Shown here: positions 9,517-18,543 of the stretch, in pieces | Layout of the letters: each line of letters opens with the position of its first letter | Numbering within the stretch: position 1 is the stretch's first letter | Assembly: GCA_019634615.1 (NCBI GenBank) | Contig: JAHCAZ010000008.1 | Location: forward strand, 60,308 to 124,307 | DNA length: 64,000 nt | Direction: 5' to 3' | Origin: Opitutaceae bacterium | GTDB taxonomy: Bacteria; Verrucomicrobiota; Verrucomicrobiia; Opitutales; Opitutaceae | The notes under the pieces: model-generated | Told to the model about the DNA's origin: nothing | What the model saw: only the letters and a program-made list of their open reading frames with translations | Databases searched by the model: none | Position numbers and translations under genes: made by a program

Positions 9517-11007
9517 ATGAACACGGCGTACGCGCATCCCATTCTCACCTGCGCCGAGGCCAAAGACCTTGAGGCGAGATTGTTCGGGGCCGACGAAAGC
9601 AAAGAATGGGCCGCGATGCAGGCGGCCGGTGCGGCCGTGGCCGGAGCGGTGTTGGCTGATTTCGAGGAGGTAGGCGGATTTCCGGCGACCGGCACGATCC
9701 TTGTGCTGGCCGGCAAGGGTCACAATGGCGGCGACGCCCTGCTGGCGGCCGCGCAGATTCTACGGCAGCATCCGCGGGCGCACGCCGAGGTCTGGCTCGT
9801 CTACGGTGTGCGGGCCTTGCGTCCGCTGGCCCTCCGCGCCTGGCAGGAGTTGCAGCACGCGGCGCCCGAACGCGTGAAGGCGGTCACCGGTCGATCCCTG
9901 CGGCGCCGCTACGCGCTGAGTCTCGATGGAGTTTTTGGTTACCAGTTCCGGCCACCGCTCGATGAACGCGCCACGGCGGCCCTCCGCCTCGCCAACTTGC
10001 TCGACGTGCGGCTCCGGGCCGCGGTGGACCTGCCGAGTGGCTGGGATGCGCCGGAGGCCTTCCGCGCTGATTTCACGTACGCGACCGGCATTGTGAAGGC
10101 GCCGCTGCTCAACCTTCCCAACGCGGGACGCCGGCGCTACCTCGACCTTGGTTTCTTTGCGGGCGACGAACCGGGTGGCGATCGCGTGTTGACTGCGTCA
10201 GTGCTGGCACCGCTCCGCGCTTGGCGCGATCCGCACGCCGACAAGCGCAAGAATGGCCATGTCTTCATCCTCGGCGGCTCGCGCGATTATCCCGGGGCCG
10301 TGTTCATGGCCGTGCTCGCGGCGGTGCGCAGCGGGGTGGGGTTGGTGTCGGCCTTCGTGCCCGAGTCGCTGGTCCCGGCCTTCGCCGCCAAGGTGCCCGA
10401 GGCGATCTGGGTTGGCTGTCCTGAAACACCCGACGGCGGCCTCGCCCTCGAGGGTCGTCACCGGGTCGTCGAGCGGTGGAGCCGCGCGACGGCGCTGGTG
10501 GTCGGACCGGGCCTCGGTCGCGAAAAGGAAACCCAAGCCCTGGTGGCGGACCTGCTCAAGACCGCGTCGGTGCCTGCAGTGGTCGACGCGGATGCCTTGC
10601 AGCCGGAGATCATCCGCGCCGCCAAGACCCCGCTCATCCTGACGCCGCACGCGGGCGAGTTTGCCCGCATCGCCGGCGACCGGTCGCTGCCCGACTATGC
10701 CGCGACGACGAAGGCAACGGTGGTCCTCAAGGGACCGGTCACGCGAATCGCGATCGGGGCAGCGACAATCCACAGTTTCTTCGGCGGCCCGGTGCTCGCC
10801 CGCGGCGGCAGCGGCGATCTGCTGGCCGGGCTGATCGGAGCCCAGCTCGCACAGACACCGGCCGACCCGGCCGGGGCGGCCAGCCGCGGCGTCGCGTGGC
10901 ACGGGTTGGCGGCCGACGCCCTGGCGCGCGCCAAGGGCAGCACTGCGGTGCGCACCACGCAGGTGTTGGGCTATTTGGGGGTAGTGCTCCGGACGGCTGA
11001 AGCGTGA
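9517..11007 (+). CDS. nnr: Bifunctional NAD(P)H-hydrate epimerase / ADP-dependent dehydratase
   Basis: The enzyme repairs damaged NADHX/NADPHX. The N-terminal YjeF_N domain (about residues 1-215) epimerises the R and S hydrates. The C-terminal ribokinase-like domain (about 230-490) dehydrates S-NAD(P)HX using ADP. The 496 residues are the usual fused length. Visible motifs are LVLAGKGHNGGDAL (nucleotide-binding loop) in the N-domain, and GHVFILGGSRDYPGAVFMA, LILTPHAGEFARI and GGSGDLLAGLIGA with the catalytic Asp in the C-domain. It begins 3 bp after the preceding membrane-protein gene. Confidence 0.94.
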   Translation: MNTAYAHPILTCAEAKDLEARLFGADESKEWAAMQAAGAAVAGAVLADFEEVGGFPATGTILVLAGKGHNGGDALLAAAQILRQHPRAHAEVWLVYGVRALRPLALRAWQELQHAAPERVKAVTGRSLRRRYALSLDGVFGYQFRPPLDERATAALRLANLLDVRLRAAVDLPSGWDAPEAFRADFTYATGIVKAPLLNLPNAGRRRYLDLGFFAGDEPGGDRVLTASVLAPLRAWRDPHADKRKNGHVFILGGSRDYPGAVFMAVLAAVRSGVGLVSAFVPESLVPAFAAKVPEAIWVGCPETPDGGLALEGRHRVVERWSRATALVVGPGLGREKETQALVADLLKTASVPAVVDADALQPEIIRAAKTPLILTPHAGEFARIAGDRSLPDYAATTKATVVLKGPVTRIAIGAATIHSFFGGPVLARGGSGDLLAGLIGAQLAQTPADPAGAASRGVAWHGLAADALARAKGSTAVRTTQVLGYLGVVLRTAEA

Positions 11008-11033
11008 TCATCGCGCCGCGCCTCAGCGTGGAA

Positions 11034-11100
11034 GCTACGAGCGTGAGCGAGTGGCATGGACACCACGAACGCCAAGCCACCACTCGCTCACGCTCGTAGC
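11034..11100. repeat. REPIN-like inverted repeat, family C copy 1
   Basis: Two perfect 21-bp inverted arms face each other across 25 bp: GCTACGAGCGTGAGCGAGTG plus one G on the left, and its complement on the right ending CTCGTAGC. The same arms recur at 29686-29751 with a different centre. It lies between the nnr gene and dprA. Confidence 0.9.
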
Positions 11101-11198
11101 TACGTATCCCGGAGTAATATGAGAAGTGGCTCCACCCTCTGCTTTACGCGGCCCGGGGAATGACTCACGTTGGCGTTCGCGTGTCTACCCCTGCCAAC

Positions 11199-12317
11199 AT
11201 GACCGAGACGCAGGCGTTCCTCGTCCTGAACGCGCTGCCCAACATCGGGCCGATCACCCTCAACCGCCTGCTGGCGGCCCTCGGCGGTGATCCCCGGGCG
11301 GTGCTGTCGGCCACGGCGCGGCAGCTGGAGTCGGTGCAAGGCGTCGGCCCGGTCATCGCCGCCACGGTCACTGCCTGGCGCGAGCATTTCGACCTCGCCC
11401 GCGAGGAGGAGCGCATGGCCAAGGCGACGACGACCTTCATCACGACGCGCGACGCGGCCTACCCGAAGCTGCTCAAGGAAATCCACGACCCGCCGATCGG
11501 GCTCTACCGCAAAGGATCATACGATTTCACTCATCCCTGCATCGCCATCGTCGGCAGCCGGCGCACGACCTTATATGGCCAGGGCGTGGCGAAGAAACTC
11601 GGCGCCGAGCTCGGCCGACTCGGGTTCTGCGTCGTGAGCGGGTTGGCCCGCGGGATCGACACCGCCGCGCACGAGGGCGCCTTGTCCGCCGGCGGCAAGA
11701 CGGCGGCCGTCCTCGGTTGCGGCATCGATATCGTCTATCCGCCCGAGAACCTCGCGCTTTACCGTCAGATCGAGGAACAGGGCGCCATCCTGTCGGAGTT
11801 CCCCTTTGGCCGCCGCGCGGACCGGCAGAGCTTCCCGATGCGCAACCGCGTGGTCGCCGGCATGTGCGAAGCCATCGTCGTGGTCGAGACCGACGTCAGC
11901 GGCGGCTCGATGATCACCGCGCGCTTCGCCGGCGAGCAGGGGCGCCTGATCTTCGCCGTGCCAGGCCGCATCGACCAGAACACCAGCGCCGGCTGCCACC
12001 AGCTCATCCGCGACGGCGCGACCCTGCTGACGAGCGTCGACGACATCCTCAACGAATTGAACTACCTCGGCGGCCTGCGGCCGCAGCCGATCCCGGCCAA
12101 GCCCGGCACCGCAGGCGCCGCGGCGACCCCGGCCGGCCTGACCGAAACCGAAGCGAAGGTGCTAGACGCTTTCGTCGGGGGAGCACTGCTGACGCCCGAC
12201 GCGGTGGCGGCGCAGACGGGGCTTCCCGCGGCCGAGGTTTCGGCCACGCTGCTCATGCTCGAGCTCAAGCGCACCGTCGTCCGCCACGCCGACGGCACGT
12301 TTGAGGCGAGAACCTGA
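11199..12317 (+). CDS. dprA: DNA-processing protein DprA
   Basis: DprA binds incoming single-stranded DNA and loads RecA during natural transformation. The 372 residues show an N-terminal helical/SAM-like region with a helix-hairpin-helix (LPNIGPITLNRLL, about 12-24), then the Rossmann-like DprA core with IVGSRRTTLYGQG, SGLARGIDTAAHEGAL, AVLGCGIDIVYPPEN and EFPFGRRADRQSFPMRNR. After a short linker the C-terminal winged-helix domain follows (about 305-370). The ATG at 11199 was preferred over one at 11160, which would add 13 residues before the conserved start. It is followed 7 bp later by an S9 peptidase gene. Confidence 0.94.
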   Translation: MTETQAFLVLNALPNIGPITLNRLLAALGGDPRAVLSATARQLESVQGVGPVIAATVTAWREHFDLAREEERMAKATTTFITTRDAAYPKLLKEIHDPPIGLYRKGSYDFTHPCIAIVGSRRTTLYGQGVAKKLGAELGRLGFCVVSGLARGIDTAAHEGALSAGGKTAAVLGCGIDIVYPPENLALYRQIEEQGAILSEFPFGRRADRQSFPMRNRVVAGMCEAIVVVETDVSGGSMITARFAGEQGRLIFAVPGRIDQNTSAGCHQLIRDGATLLTSVDDILNELNYLGGLRPQPIPAKPGTAGAAATPAGLTETEAKVLDAFVGGALLTPDAVAAQTGLPAAEVSATLLMLELKRTVVRHADGTFEART

Positions 12318-12324
12318 TTTACCC

Positions 12325-14436
12325 ATGTACAAGCTCCCATCCCTGATCCTGGCGCTCTGCGCCCTCACCGTCGGCGCGGCGGAGAAACGTCCCATCACGC
12401 ACCAGGACCTGTGGCTCATGACCCGGGTCGGTGCGCCGGTCGTGAGTCCCGACGGCCGCCAAGCCGTGTTCACCGTCACCGCGCCGGCGTACGACGCGAA
12501 GGACCAGGCGTCCGACCTGTGGATTGTGCCGGTCGACGGCAGCGCGGCGCCGCGCAAGCTGACCCACACCAAGGCGGGCGAGGGCGGGGTGGATTGGAGC
12601 CCGGACAGCACGCGCATGGTTTTCACCGCCAAGCGCGAGGGTGACGAGGCCAGCCAGCTTTACCTGTTGGACTTGAAGGCCGGCGGCGAAGCCCGCCGGC
12701 TCACGGATCTGACCCTCGGGGCGCGTTCGCCGCAGTGGAGTCCCGACGGTGCGCGGATCCTGTTCATCAGCGACGTCTATCCGGGTGCGGTCGACGAAGC
12801 GGCCAACAAGCAGGCGGCCAAGGAACGGAAAGATCGCAAATACAACGCCCGTGCCTACGAAGGCTTTCCGATCCGCCACTGGGATCGCTGGCTCGACGAG
12901 AAGCGAGCGCGCCTCTTTGTCCTCGCGGTCGACGGCGACGCTCCGACCCGCGACCTGCTGGCGGGGACGGCACTCGTGGCGCAAGCGGGCTTCGGCGGGC
13001 AGGTGGGCAACTCCGGCGAATCCTTTGCCACCGCCTGGACCCCGGATAGTCAGGGCGTCGTGTTCACCGCGACGACGAACGGCCACCAGGCCGCGTATGC
13101 CGACGTGCGGCACGACCTGTACGTGGTCGATCTCAAGGGCGGCGAGCCGCGCCGGCTCAATGCTGACAGCGACAGCTACGACAACCCGGTCTTCAGCCCC
13201 GATGGCAAAGCCCTGATCGCCTCGGTTCACCTCGATGCGCCGGGCCGGGTGTACACGCTCACGCGGCTCGCGAAGTTCTCCTGGCCAGCGAACACGGAAG
13301 CGCGCGAGGTCCTCACCGGTGCGTTCGATCGCAGCGCGGGCAAACCGGTTTTTTCGCCGGATAGCTCGCGGCTTTACTTCACGGCCGAGGACGCCGGCTT
13401 GGAGAAGATCTACACGGTCGCGGTGGCCGGCGGGCCGGTGACGCTCGCGCACGATCCGGGAACGGGCGTGGTCACGAGTTTGAATGCCGGATTGGCAGGC
13501 GACCGCTTCCAACTCGTCGGTGGGTGGGAGTCGGCGGTGTCACCGCCGGAGATCTACGCCCTCGATCCCGCGAGCCGGTCGATGCGGCCGCTGACCACCT
13601 TCAACCGTGATCGGGCCGCGGACCTAGATCTGCCGCCGGTCGAGCATTTCACGTTCACGAACAGCGGCGGCCGGGCGATCCACAGCCTTGTGGTGCGGCC
13701 GGCCGGTTTCGACCCGGCCCGGAAATACCCGCTTGTGGCCCTGCTGCATGGCGGCCCGCATTCGGCCTGGCGCGACGCGTGGGTCCTGCGTTGGAACTAC
13801 CATCTCCTCGCCGGTCGCGACTATGTCCTGCTGCTGACCAATTACACGGGTTCGACCGGCTTTGGTGAGGCGTTTGCCCAGGCGATCCAGGGCGATCCGC
13901 TGCGCACCCCGGGCGAGGAGATCAACCAGGCGGTGGACGAGGCGGTCCGCCGCTACACGTTCATCGACGGCGAGCGGCTCGCCGCCGGCGGCGCGAGCTA
14001 TGGCGGGCACCTGGCCAATTGGCTGCAGGCGACCACGACCCGTTACCGTTGTCTCATCTCGCACGCGGGGTTGGTGAACCTCGACACGCAGTGGGGCGTC
14101 AGCGATGTGATCTACAGTCGCGAGCTCAACAACGGCGGCCCGGTCTGGGAGCAGGGCTCGGTCTGGCGCGAGCAGAACCCGGCCCGCCTGGCCGGCAACC
14201 ACGCCAAGGGTACCGGCTGGCGCACGCCGATGCTCATCACCATGGGCGAGCAAGATTTCCGGGTGCCGCTCCCCAACGCCCTCGAGAACTGGAGCTATCA
14301 CCAGCGCCTGCAGGTCCCCAGCAAGCTGATCGTGTTCCCCGACGAGAACCACTGGATCCTCAAGGGCGAGAATAGCCGCTATTGGTACGGCGAGGTCCAC
14401 GCTTGGCTCGCCCGCTGGCTGAAATCCGCCCAATAA
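12325..14436 (+). CDS. S9 family peptidase (prolyl oligopeptidase/DPP-like), secreted
   Basis: The 703-residue serine peptidase has a short signal peptide (LPSLILALCALTVGAAE) and is probably periplasmic. Residues about 30-430 form a WD40/PD40-like propeller with repeated SPDG and SPDS motifs. Residues about 440-700 form the alpha/beta-hydrolase domain. The nucleophile serine lies in GGASYGGHLANW (about 558), the catalytic aspartate in GEQDFRVP (about 642) and the histidine in DENHWI (about 674). It resembles dipeptidyl-peptidase/acyl-aminoacyl-peptidase members and would cleave short peptides. Exact specificity cannot be read from the sequence. The start at 12325 gives the signal peptide. Confidence 0.93.
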   Translation: MYKLPSLILALCALTVGAAEKRPITHQDLWLMTRVGAPVVSPDGRQAVFTVTAPAYDAKDQASDLWIVPVDGSAAPRKLTHTKAGEGGVDWSPDSTRMVFTAKREGDEASQLYLLDLKAGGEARRLTDLTLGARSPQWSPDGARILFISDVYPGAVDEAANKQAAKERKDRKYNARAYEGFPIRHWDRWLDEKRARLFVLAVDGDAPTRDLLAGTALVAQAGFGGQVGNSGESFATAWTPDSQGVVFTATTNGHQAAYADVRHDLYVVDLKGGEPRRLNADSDSYDNPVFSPDGKALIASVHLDAPGRVYTLTRLAKFSWPANTEAREVLTGAFDRSAGKPVFSPDSSRLYFTAEDAGLEKIYTVAVAGGPVTLAHDPGTGVVTSLNAGLAGDRFQLVGGWESAVSPPEIYALDPASRSMRPLTTFNRDRAADLDLPPVEHFTFTNSGGRAIHSLVVRPAGFDPARKYPLVALLHGGPHSAWRDAWVLRWNYHLLAGRDYVLLLTNYTGSTGFGEAFAQAIQGDPLRTPGEEINQAVDEAVRRYTFIDGERLAAGGASYGGHLANWLQATTTRYRCLISHAGLVNLDTQWGVSDVIYSRELNNGGPVWEQGSVWREQNPARLAGNHAKGTGWRTPMLITMGEQDFRVPLPNALENWSYHQRLQVPSKLIVFPDENHWILKGENSRYWYGEVHAWLARWLKSAQ

Positions 14437-14539
14437 GGGCAAAAGGCACGACCCAACCAGCGCCCGCCAGCCGGCCGCCCACCGCCTCCGCTTCGCCCCT
14501 TACACCTTATCCCTTACCTCTTACAACTCTCTCTCCCCC

Positions 14540-15634
14540 ATGCATCCCAACATCGACCTATCCAACCTATTCCTGAAGCGTCAGGCCGAGTCGCGTTCGC
14601 TCTCGGCCGAGAATTTCCGCGGCGACAAGGGCGCCGGCGGCATGGCCACCAAGGAGACCTCGCTCACGCCCGGCGCGTGGGAGCAGGCGCCTCATCTCGG
14701 GCGCGGGTGGAAGATCTCGCCATGCCTCCCGCTGAAATCGGGGCAGACCATCGCCCTCATGGACCATGACGGCCCGGGCGTCGTCCGGCACATGTGGATC
14801 ACCTTCGACCAGCGCCTGCGCCGCCAGGTCATCCTGCGCATTTACTGGGACGGGCAGGAGCACCCATCGGTCGAGTGCCCGATCGGCGACTTCTTCTGCC
14901 AGTCGTGGAACAAGGACCAGAACATCGCGGCCCAGCCGATCAACGTAAACCCGAAGGGCGGCATGAACTGCTTCTTCCCGATGCCGTTCAAGAAGCACGC
15001 GAAGATCACCGTCACCAACGACTCGCCGGCCGACATCCAGCATTTCTTCTACACGATCAACTACACGCTCGAGCCGGTGCCGGACGACTGCCTGTACTTC
15101 CACGCGCAGTTCCGCCGCACCAACCCGATCCCGTACAAGGGGGTCTACACCATCGTGGACGGCATCAAGGGCCACGGCCACTACGTCGGCACCTTCATGA
15201 GCTGGCAGCAGAACACCTCGGGCTGGTGGGGCGAGGGCGAGATCAAGGTGTACCTCGACGGCGACAAGCAGTGGCCGACCATCTGCGGCACGGGCACCGA
15301 GGACTACTTCGGCGGCGCGTGGTGCTTCGACGAGACCAACTTCTCGGCGCCGTACTTCGGCTTCCAGCACGTGGTGGGCAAATCAGGCCAGACCGGCGCG
15401 CGCATGACGCTCTACCGGTTTCACATGCACGACCCGATCTTCTTCAAGCAGGACCTGCGCATCACCATGCAGGCGCTCGGTTGGCGCGACCTCGGCTGGA
15501 GGGAGCTCGGCCTGCCGAACCCGCGCTACCATGCCCTGCAGGACGACCTGGCGTCGGTCGCCTACTGGTACCAGACGCTCCCGCACGCCCCGTTCCCGCC
15601 GCTGCCGGACCGGGATTACCGCGAAATGGTCTGA
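14540..15634 (+). CDS. DUF2961 / glycoside hydrolase family 172 protein
   Basis: The 364-residue protein belongs to DUF2961, now GH172. Characterised members act on fructofuranosides or D-arabinofuranosides. Family signatures visible are SLSAENFRGDKGAGG near residue 20, GPGVVRHMWITF, FFCQSWNKDQN, and GTGTEDYFGGAWCFDETNF near residue 252, which holds probable active-site acidic residues. No signal peptide is seen, so it is predicted to be cytoplasmic. It follows the S9 peptidase by 103 bp and ends at an 80-bp palindromic repeat shared with the convergent PhyH gene. Substrate is not deducible. Confidence 0.92.
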   Translation: MHPNIDLSNLFLKRQAESRSLSAENFRGDKGAGGMATKETSLTPGAWEQAPHLGRGWKISPCLPLKSGQTIALMDHDGPGVVRHMWITFDQRLRRQVILRIYWDGQEHPSVECPIGDFFCQSWNKDQNIAAQPINVNPKGGMNCFFPMPFKKHAKITVTNDSPADIQHFFYTINYTLEPVPDDCLYFHAQFRRTNPIPYKGVYTIVDGIKGHGHYVGTFMSWQQNTSGWWGEGEIKVYLDGDKQWPTICGTGTEDYFGGAWCFDETNFSAPYFGFQHVVGKSGQTGARMTLYRFHMHDPIFFKQDLRITMQALGWRDLGWRELGLPNPRYHALQDDLASVAYWYQTLPHAPFPPLPDRDYREMV

Positions 15635-15638
15635 AAAA

Positions 15639-15718
15639 GTAGGGCAGGTCTTTGACCTGCCCTGTGGGTGCCGCATTGCGGTTGCAGCATCAAAGGGCGG
15701 GTCAGAGACCCGCCCTAC
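15639..15718. repeat. 80-bp REPIN-like compound palindrome, family A copy 2; likely bidirectional terminator
   Basis: Same architecture as the copies at 4711 and 17462: GTAGGGC at one end, GCCCTAC at the other, two internal hairpins. Here both outer flanks carry T-runs in the outgoing direction: CTACTTTTTG on the + strand, and CTACTTTTTC on the - strand. It sits exactly between two convergent genes (GH172 and PhyH), so either hairpin could act as an intrinsic terminator for the gene entering it. Confidence 0.88.
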
Positions 15719-15724
15719 TTTTTG

Positions 15725-16537
15725 TTATGCCTTCACGGCCTGGGCCACCTCGGCGTCCCAGGTGCCGGCGATCACGCTGCCGTATTCCTCGAAACCGCCC
15801 GAGGCCTTGGGGCCGGTGAGGCGGGGGCGCGGGTTGCCGATGCGGCCGCCGTTGTAGAACGACTCATCGGTCTGGTCCTCGCAGAGGAAATGGTAGGCGA
15901 GCCCGGCGCGCTCGGTGTCGGTCGTGTTGTCGCCCGTCGCGTGCGGCGTGCCGTAGCAGAAGAACAGCACGCTGCCGGCCTTGAGCTCGATCGTCTCGGC
16001 CTTGGTCTCGTCGGGGAAGCAGCGGATGTGGTGACTGCTGTTGCCGTCGCGTGAGTGGGGCAGGGCGGTCTCCCAGGCGTCGGGGATCACGCGCATCGTG
16101 CCATTCGCCGCCGTGGCGTCGTGGATTGCGATCCACATGGCGGTGCCGCGGAGCGGCTTCGGGATCTCAAAGTACGCGTTGTCCTGGTGCCAGGCGGTGC
16201 CCATGCCGCTCTTGCCCGGCTTGAGGAAGATCTGGTCGAGGTGGAGCGTGACCTCGGGGCCGATGAGCGACGTCACAGCCTCGACCACCTTGGGCGCGAA
16301 GGGCAGGGCGCGGATCAGCGTGCTGAAGAAATTCGCCGGACAGAGCTGGAGGTTCTGCTTGTCCGTGGCCTGCGTCTTGCCGTCACCGGTGGTGGCGACA
16401 TTGCGCAGGAAGCCGTTGCGCTTGAGCCGGGCGATGTCGGCCTGGAGCGCGGCGGTCTCCGTGGCGTTGAAGAAGCCGGGCACGGCCACGTAGCCGCGAC
16501 GCCGGAAATGATCGATCTGGGTGTGGGTGAGTTTCAT
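15725..16537 (-). CDS. Phytanoyl-CoA dioxygenase (PhyH) family protein
   Basis: The 270-residue Fe(II)/2-oxoglutarate-dependent oxygenase carries the metal triad: His117 and Asp119 in TAWHQDNAYFEIP, and His198 in CYGTPHATGDN. The 2-oxoglutarate-binding Arg is near residue 209. Family members hydroxylate diverse small molecules, so the substrate is open. The ATG at 16537 gives the normal N-terminus MKLTHTQIDHFRRRGYV. It is transcribed divergently from an AraC-type regulator, whose gene starts ~80 bp away, which suggests the regulator controls it. Confidence 0.92.
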   Translation of the reverse strand: MKLTHTQIDHFRRRGYVAVPGFFNATETAALQADIARLKRNGFLRNVATTGDGKTQATDKQNLQLCPANFFSTLIRALPFAPKVVEAVTSLIGPEVTLHLDQIFLKPGKSGMGTAWHQDNAYFEIPKPLRGTAMWIAIHDATAANGTMRVIPDAWETALPHSRDGNSSHHIRCFPDETKAETIELKAGSVLFFCYGTPHATGDNTTDTERAGLAYHFLCEDQTDESFYNGGRIGNPRPRLTGPKASGGFEEYGSVIAGTWDAEVAQAVKA

Positions 16538-16616
16538 GGGGTGGAAACGCAGACACTTTACCAGAGCGGCCGCGGGCTTGCGTTCAACCTTGGCCAGTGG
16601 CAGATCGTGCACATCG

Positions 16617-17465
16617 ATGAAGAGCATCCCCCGCTTCGGCCGCGGCAGCGCCCGCACGCTGCCCACCCACCGGGACTTCGGGCTCGAGATCATCTACCTC
16701 GAGAAGGGGGCGCTCAACTGGCACGTTGAGGGTCGCGTGGAGCGCGTGACGGCGGGTTCGGTGTATTTTTCCCTGCCCTGGCAGGAGCATGGGAGCGTCG
16801 ATGAATTCGAGCCGGGGCATTACTGGCACTGGGTGCAACTGGGGCTCGACGGGCGCATTGACCGGCCGCGGGCGCGGTTTGGCTTTCACCACGATTTTGG
16901 CATCACGCGGGCGGAGGCGACCGAGATCAGCGCGCTGCTGACGCGGCAGGGTCGTCACTGCTGCCGGGCGACGCCGCGCATTGCCTGGCTCGTGCCGACC
17001 CTGGTCGAGGAGTTGATGAAGCCGGAGGGGACTGAGCCCAATTACGTCAAGGCGCTCGCCCGGCTGTCGGTGTTGGAACTGGCCCGCTGCCTGAAGGCCG
17101 ACGCCGAAAAGCAGGACCACCGCGATGCGGCGTCGCTGCGCCGCGTCGAGGCGTTCATCGCGGCGCTGCGGACGCAGTGCGACGAGGCTTGGACGCTCGA
17201 GCGCATGGCCGCGACGTGCGGCCTCGGACGGTCGCGTTTCTCGCTCCTGTGCCGGCAGCTCACCGGGGACAGTCCCTTTACCCTCGTGAACCGCCTGCGC
17301 GTCGACCGCGCGAAGCGCCTGTTGAAGGAAACGCCCAAGCCGGTGACCGAGATCGCGCACGACTGCGGTTTCAGCACCAGCCAGTACTTCGCGCGGGTGT
17401 TCCGGCATTTCACGGGCCTCGACGCCCGCGGCTACCGGCAGAAGCACCGGGTCGCTGCGAAGTAG
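16617..17465 (+). CDS. AraC family transcriptional regulator
   Basis: The 282-residue protein has an N-terminal cupin-type sensing domain (about 1-150, with LEIIYLEKGALNWHVEGR and YFSLPWQEHGS). The C-terminal domain (about 180-280) carries two helix-turn-helix motifs: WTLERMAATCGLGRSRF, and PVTEIAHDCGFSTSQYFARVF followed by KHFTG-like FRHFTGLDARGYR. I chose the ATG at 16617 because it leaves an intergenic promoter space to the divergent PhyH gene. An ATG at 16536 would give 27 extra low-complexity residues overlapping that gene's start. Its TAG stop lies within the first bases of an 80-bp palindromic repeat. Confidence 0.9.
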   Translation: MKSIPRFGRGSARTLPTHRDFGLEIIYLEKGALNWHVEGRVERVTAGSVYFSLPWQEHGSVDEFEPGHYWHWVQLGLDGRIDRPRARFGFHHDFGITRAEATEISALLTRQGRHCCRATPRIAWLVPTLVEELMKPEGTEPNYVKALARLSVLELARCLKADAEKQDHRDAASLRRVEAFIAALRTQCDEAWTLERMAATCGLGRSRFSLLCRQLTGDSPFTLVNRLRVDRAKRLLKETPKPVTEIAHDCGFSTSQYFARVFRHFTGLDARGYRQKHRVAAK

Positions 17466-17541
17466 GGCAGGTCTTCGACCTGCCCTGTGTGCGCCTCGCC
17501 GCGGATGTGACGTCAAAGGGCGGGTCAGAGACCCGCCCTAC
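17462..17541. repeat. 80-bp REPIN-like compound palindrome, family A copy 3
   Basis: Same 80-bp element as at 15639, and the reverse complement of the one at 4711; the central ~30 bp are closer to copy 1 (GTGTGCGCCTCGCCGCGGA is shared). It lies between the convergent AraC and HIT genes, supplies the AraC stop codon (GTAGGGC contains TAG) and ends 5 bp before the HIT stop. Confidence 0.9.
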
Positions 17542-17546
17542 TAGGC

Positions 17547-17888
17547 TCAGCCCGGGGGCCAGCCGAGCTGGCGGCCGGCGAGGAGGTGGACGTGGAGGTG
17601 CGGGACGGATTCGCCGCCGTGAGGGCCGTTGTTGATGACGACGCGGAAACCGGCGCCGAGGTTCAACTGCTTCGCGATGGCCTGCGAGGTGAGCAGCAGG
17701 TGGCCGAGCAGGGCCTGGTCGGCGGGGGCGGCCTCGTTGAGGCGGATGATGAGGCGCTTCGGGAAAATCAGCACATGCACCGGCGCCTGCGGCTGGATGT
17801 CATGGATGGCGAGGCAATGCTCGTCCTCATGGACAATCTTGGCGGGGATCTCGCGGTCGGCGATTTTCTGAAAGATGGTCTTGGCCAT
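17547..17888 (-). CDS. HIT family nucleotide-binding protein (HINT type)
   Basis: The 113-residue protein of the histidine triad family is the HINT-type phosphoramidase/nucleotide hydrolase size. It starts TIFQKIADREIPAKIVHEDE, has HDIQPQAPVHVLIFPK in the middle, and the active-site triad VPHLHVHLLAGR near the end. The ATG at 17888 gives the standard N-terminus; an upstream start at 17942 would add unlikely residues. The protein acts in the cytoplasm on AMP- or GMP-linked amidates; its physiological substrate is usually unclear. Confidence 0.94.
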   Translation of the reverse strand: MAKTIFQKIADREIPAKIVHEDEHCLAIHDIQPQAPVHVLIFPKRLIIRLNEAAPADQALLGHLLLTSQAIAKQLNLGAGFRVVINNGPHGGESVPHLHVHLLAGRQLGWPPG

Positions 17889-18039
17889 GAGGCGTGGATT
17901 AGAGCGCGAAGGCGCGAAGACGCAAAGAATCAATCCGTCCAACTAATGTGGAACTCAGGAAATCAGGAAACCGAATGCAGAACTATACACCGATTCGATT
18001 CCAGCTTTCCTGATTTCCACATTTCCTTCTCAGTACCCC

Positions 18040-18543
18040 TTACAAAAACAATAACTGCAAACTGGCGCTCGGGGCGGTGCGGGCGGCGGCGAGTTCGCGG
18101 ATGAAGGCGAGGGCCTCGTCGTACTCGCGCACGCGGCGCGGGGTGGCGCGTTTGTCGGGCGGGATCAGGGCCGGGCGCAGGTTGGTGATGAGCAACGTCG
18201 CCTCCTTGAACGGCGCCAGGTGCCGCAGTCCCTTCATGATCTCCTCGCGGGCGAAGAGCGGCGTGGCCGACGTCTCGGTCCGGGCGGCGTCCCAGTGGTA
18301 GAACCCGTGGGCCGGCAGGTGGGCGAAGGCCTGCGCCAGCAGGCGCGCGGCGGCGGCGGTGAAGGCGGCGTCGAACTTCGCGGCGTACTCCGGGTGCGCC
18401 GCCGTCTGCGCCTCGAGCTCGGTGAGGCTGAACGCGATGGCGGACTTGATCTGCTCCGCGAGGTAAAGGTCCTGCCCCGTGACGTGGGCGAACAGGGCGT
18501 TGATGAAGTGCAGCCGGCGCAGGTCGTCGCGGTCGGACGTCAT
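18040..18543 (-). CDS. Hypothetical protein coupled to nrdR
   Basis: The 167-residue, mostly helical cytoplasmic protein has no signal or membrane segment. Visible stretches are LRRLHFINALFAHVTGQDLYL at the start, LAQAFAHLPAHGFYHWD in the middle, and TLLITNLRPALIPPDKR near the end. Its ATG overlaps the nrdR TGA by 4 bp, so it is translated with NrdR. I do not recognise a family. The ~150 bp downstream hold only short inverted AGGAAATCAGG-type motifs. Confidence 0.75.
   Translation of the reverse strand: MTSDRDDLRRLHFINALFAHVTGQDLYLAEQIKSAIAFSLTELEAQTAAHPEYAAKFDAAFTAAAARLLAQAFAHLPAHGFYHWDAARTETSATPLFAREEIMKGLRHLAPFKEATLLITNLRPALIPPDKRATPRRVREYDEALAFIRELAAARTAPSASLQLLFL

Noticed and set aside
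16521..16616. Longer N-terminus for the AraC regulator from 16521 or 16536
   Set aside because: It would overlap the divergent PhyH start and add Arg/Ser-rich residues with no similarity to regulator N-termini.
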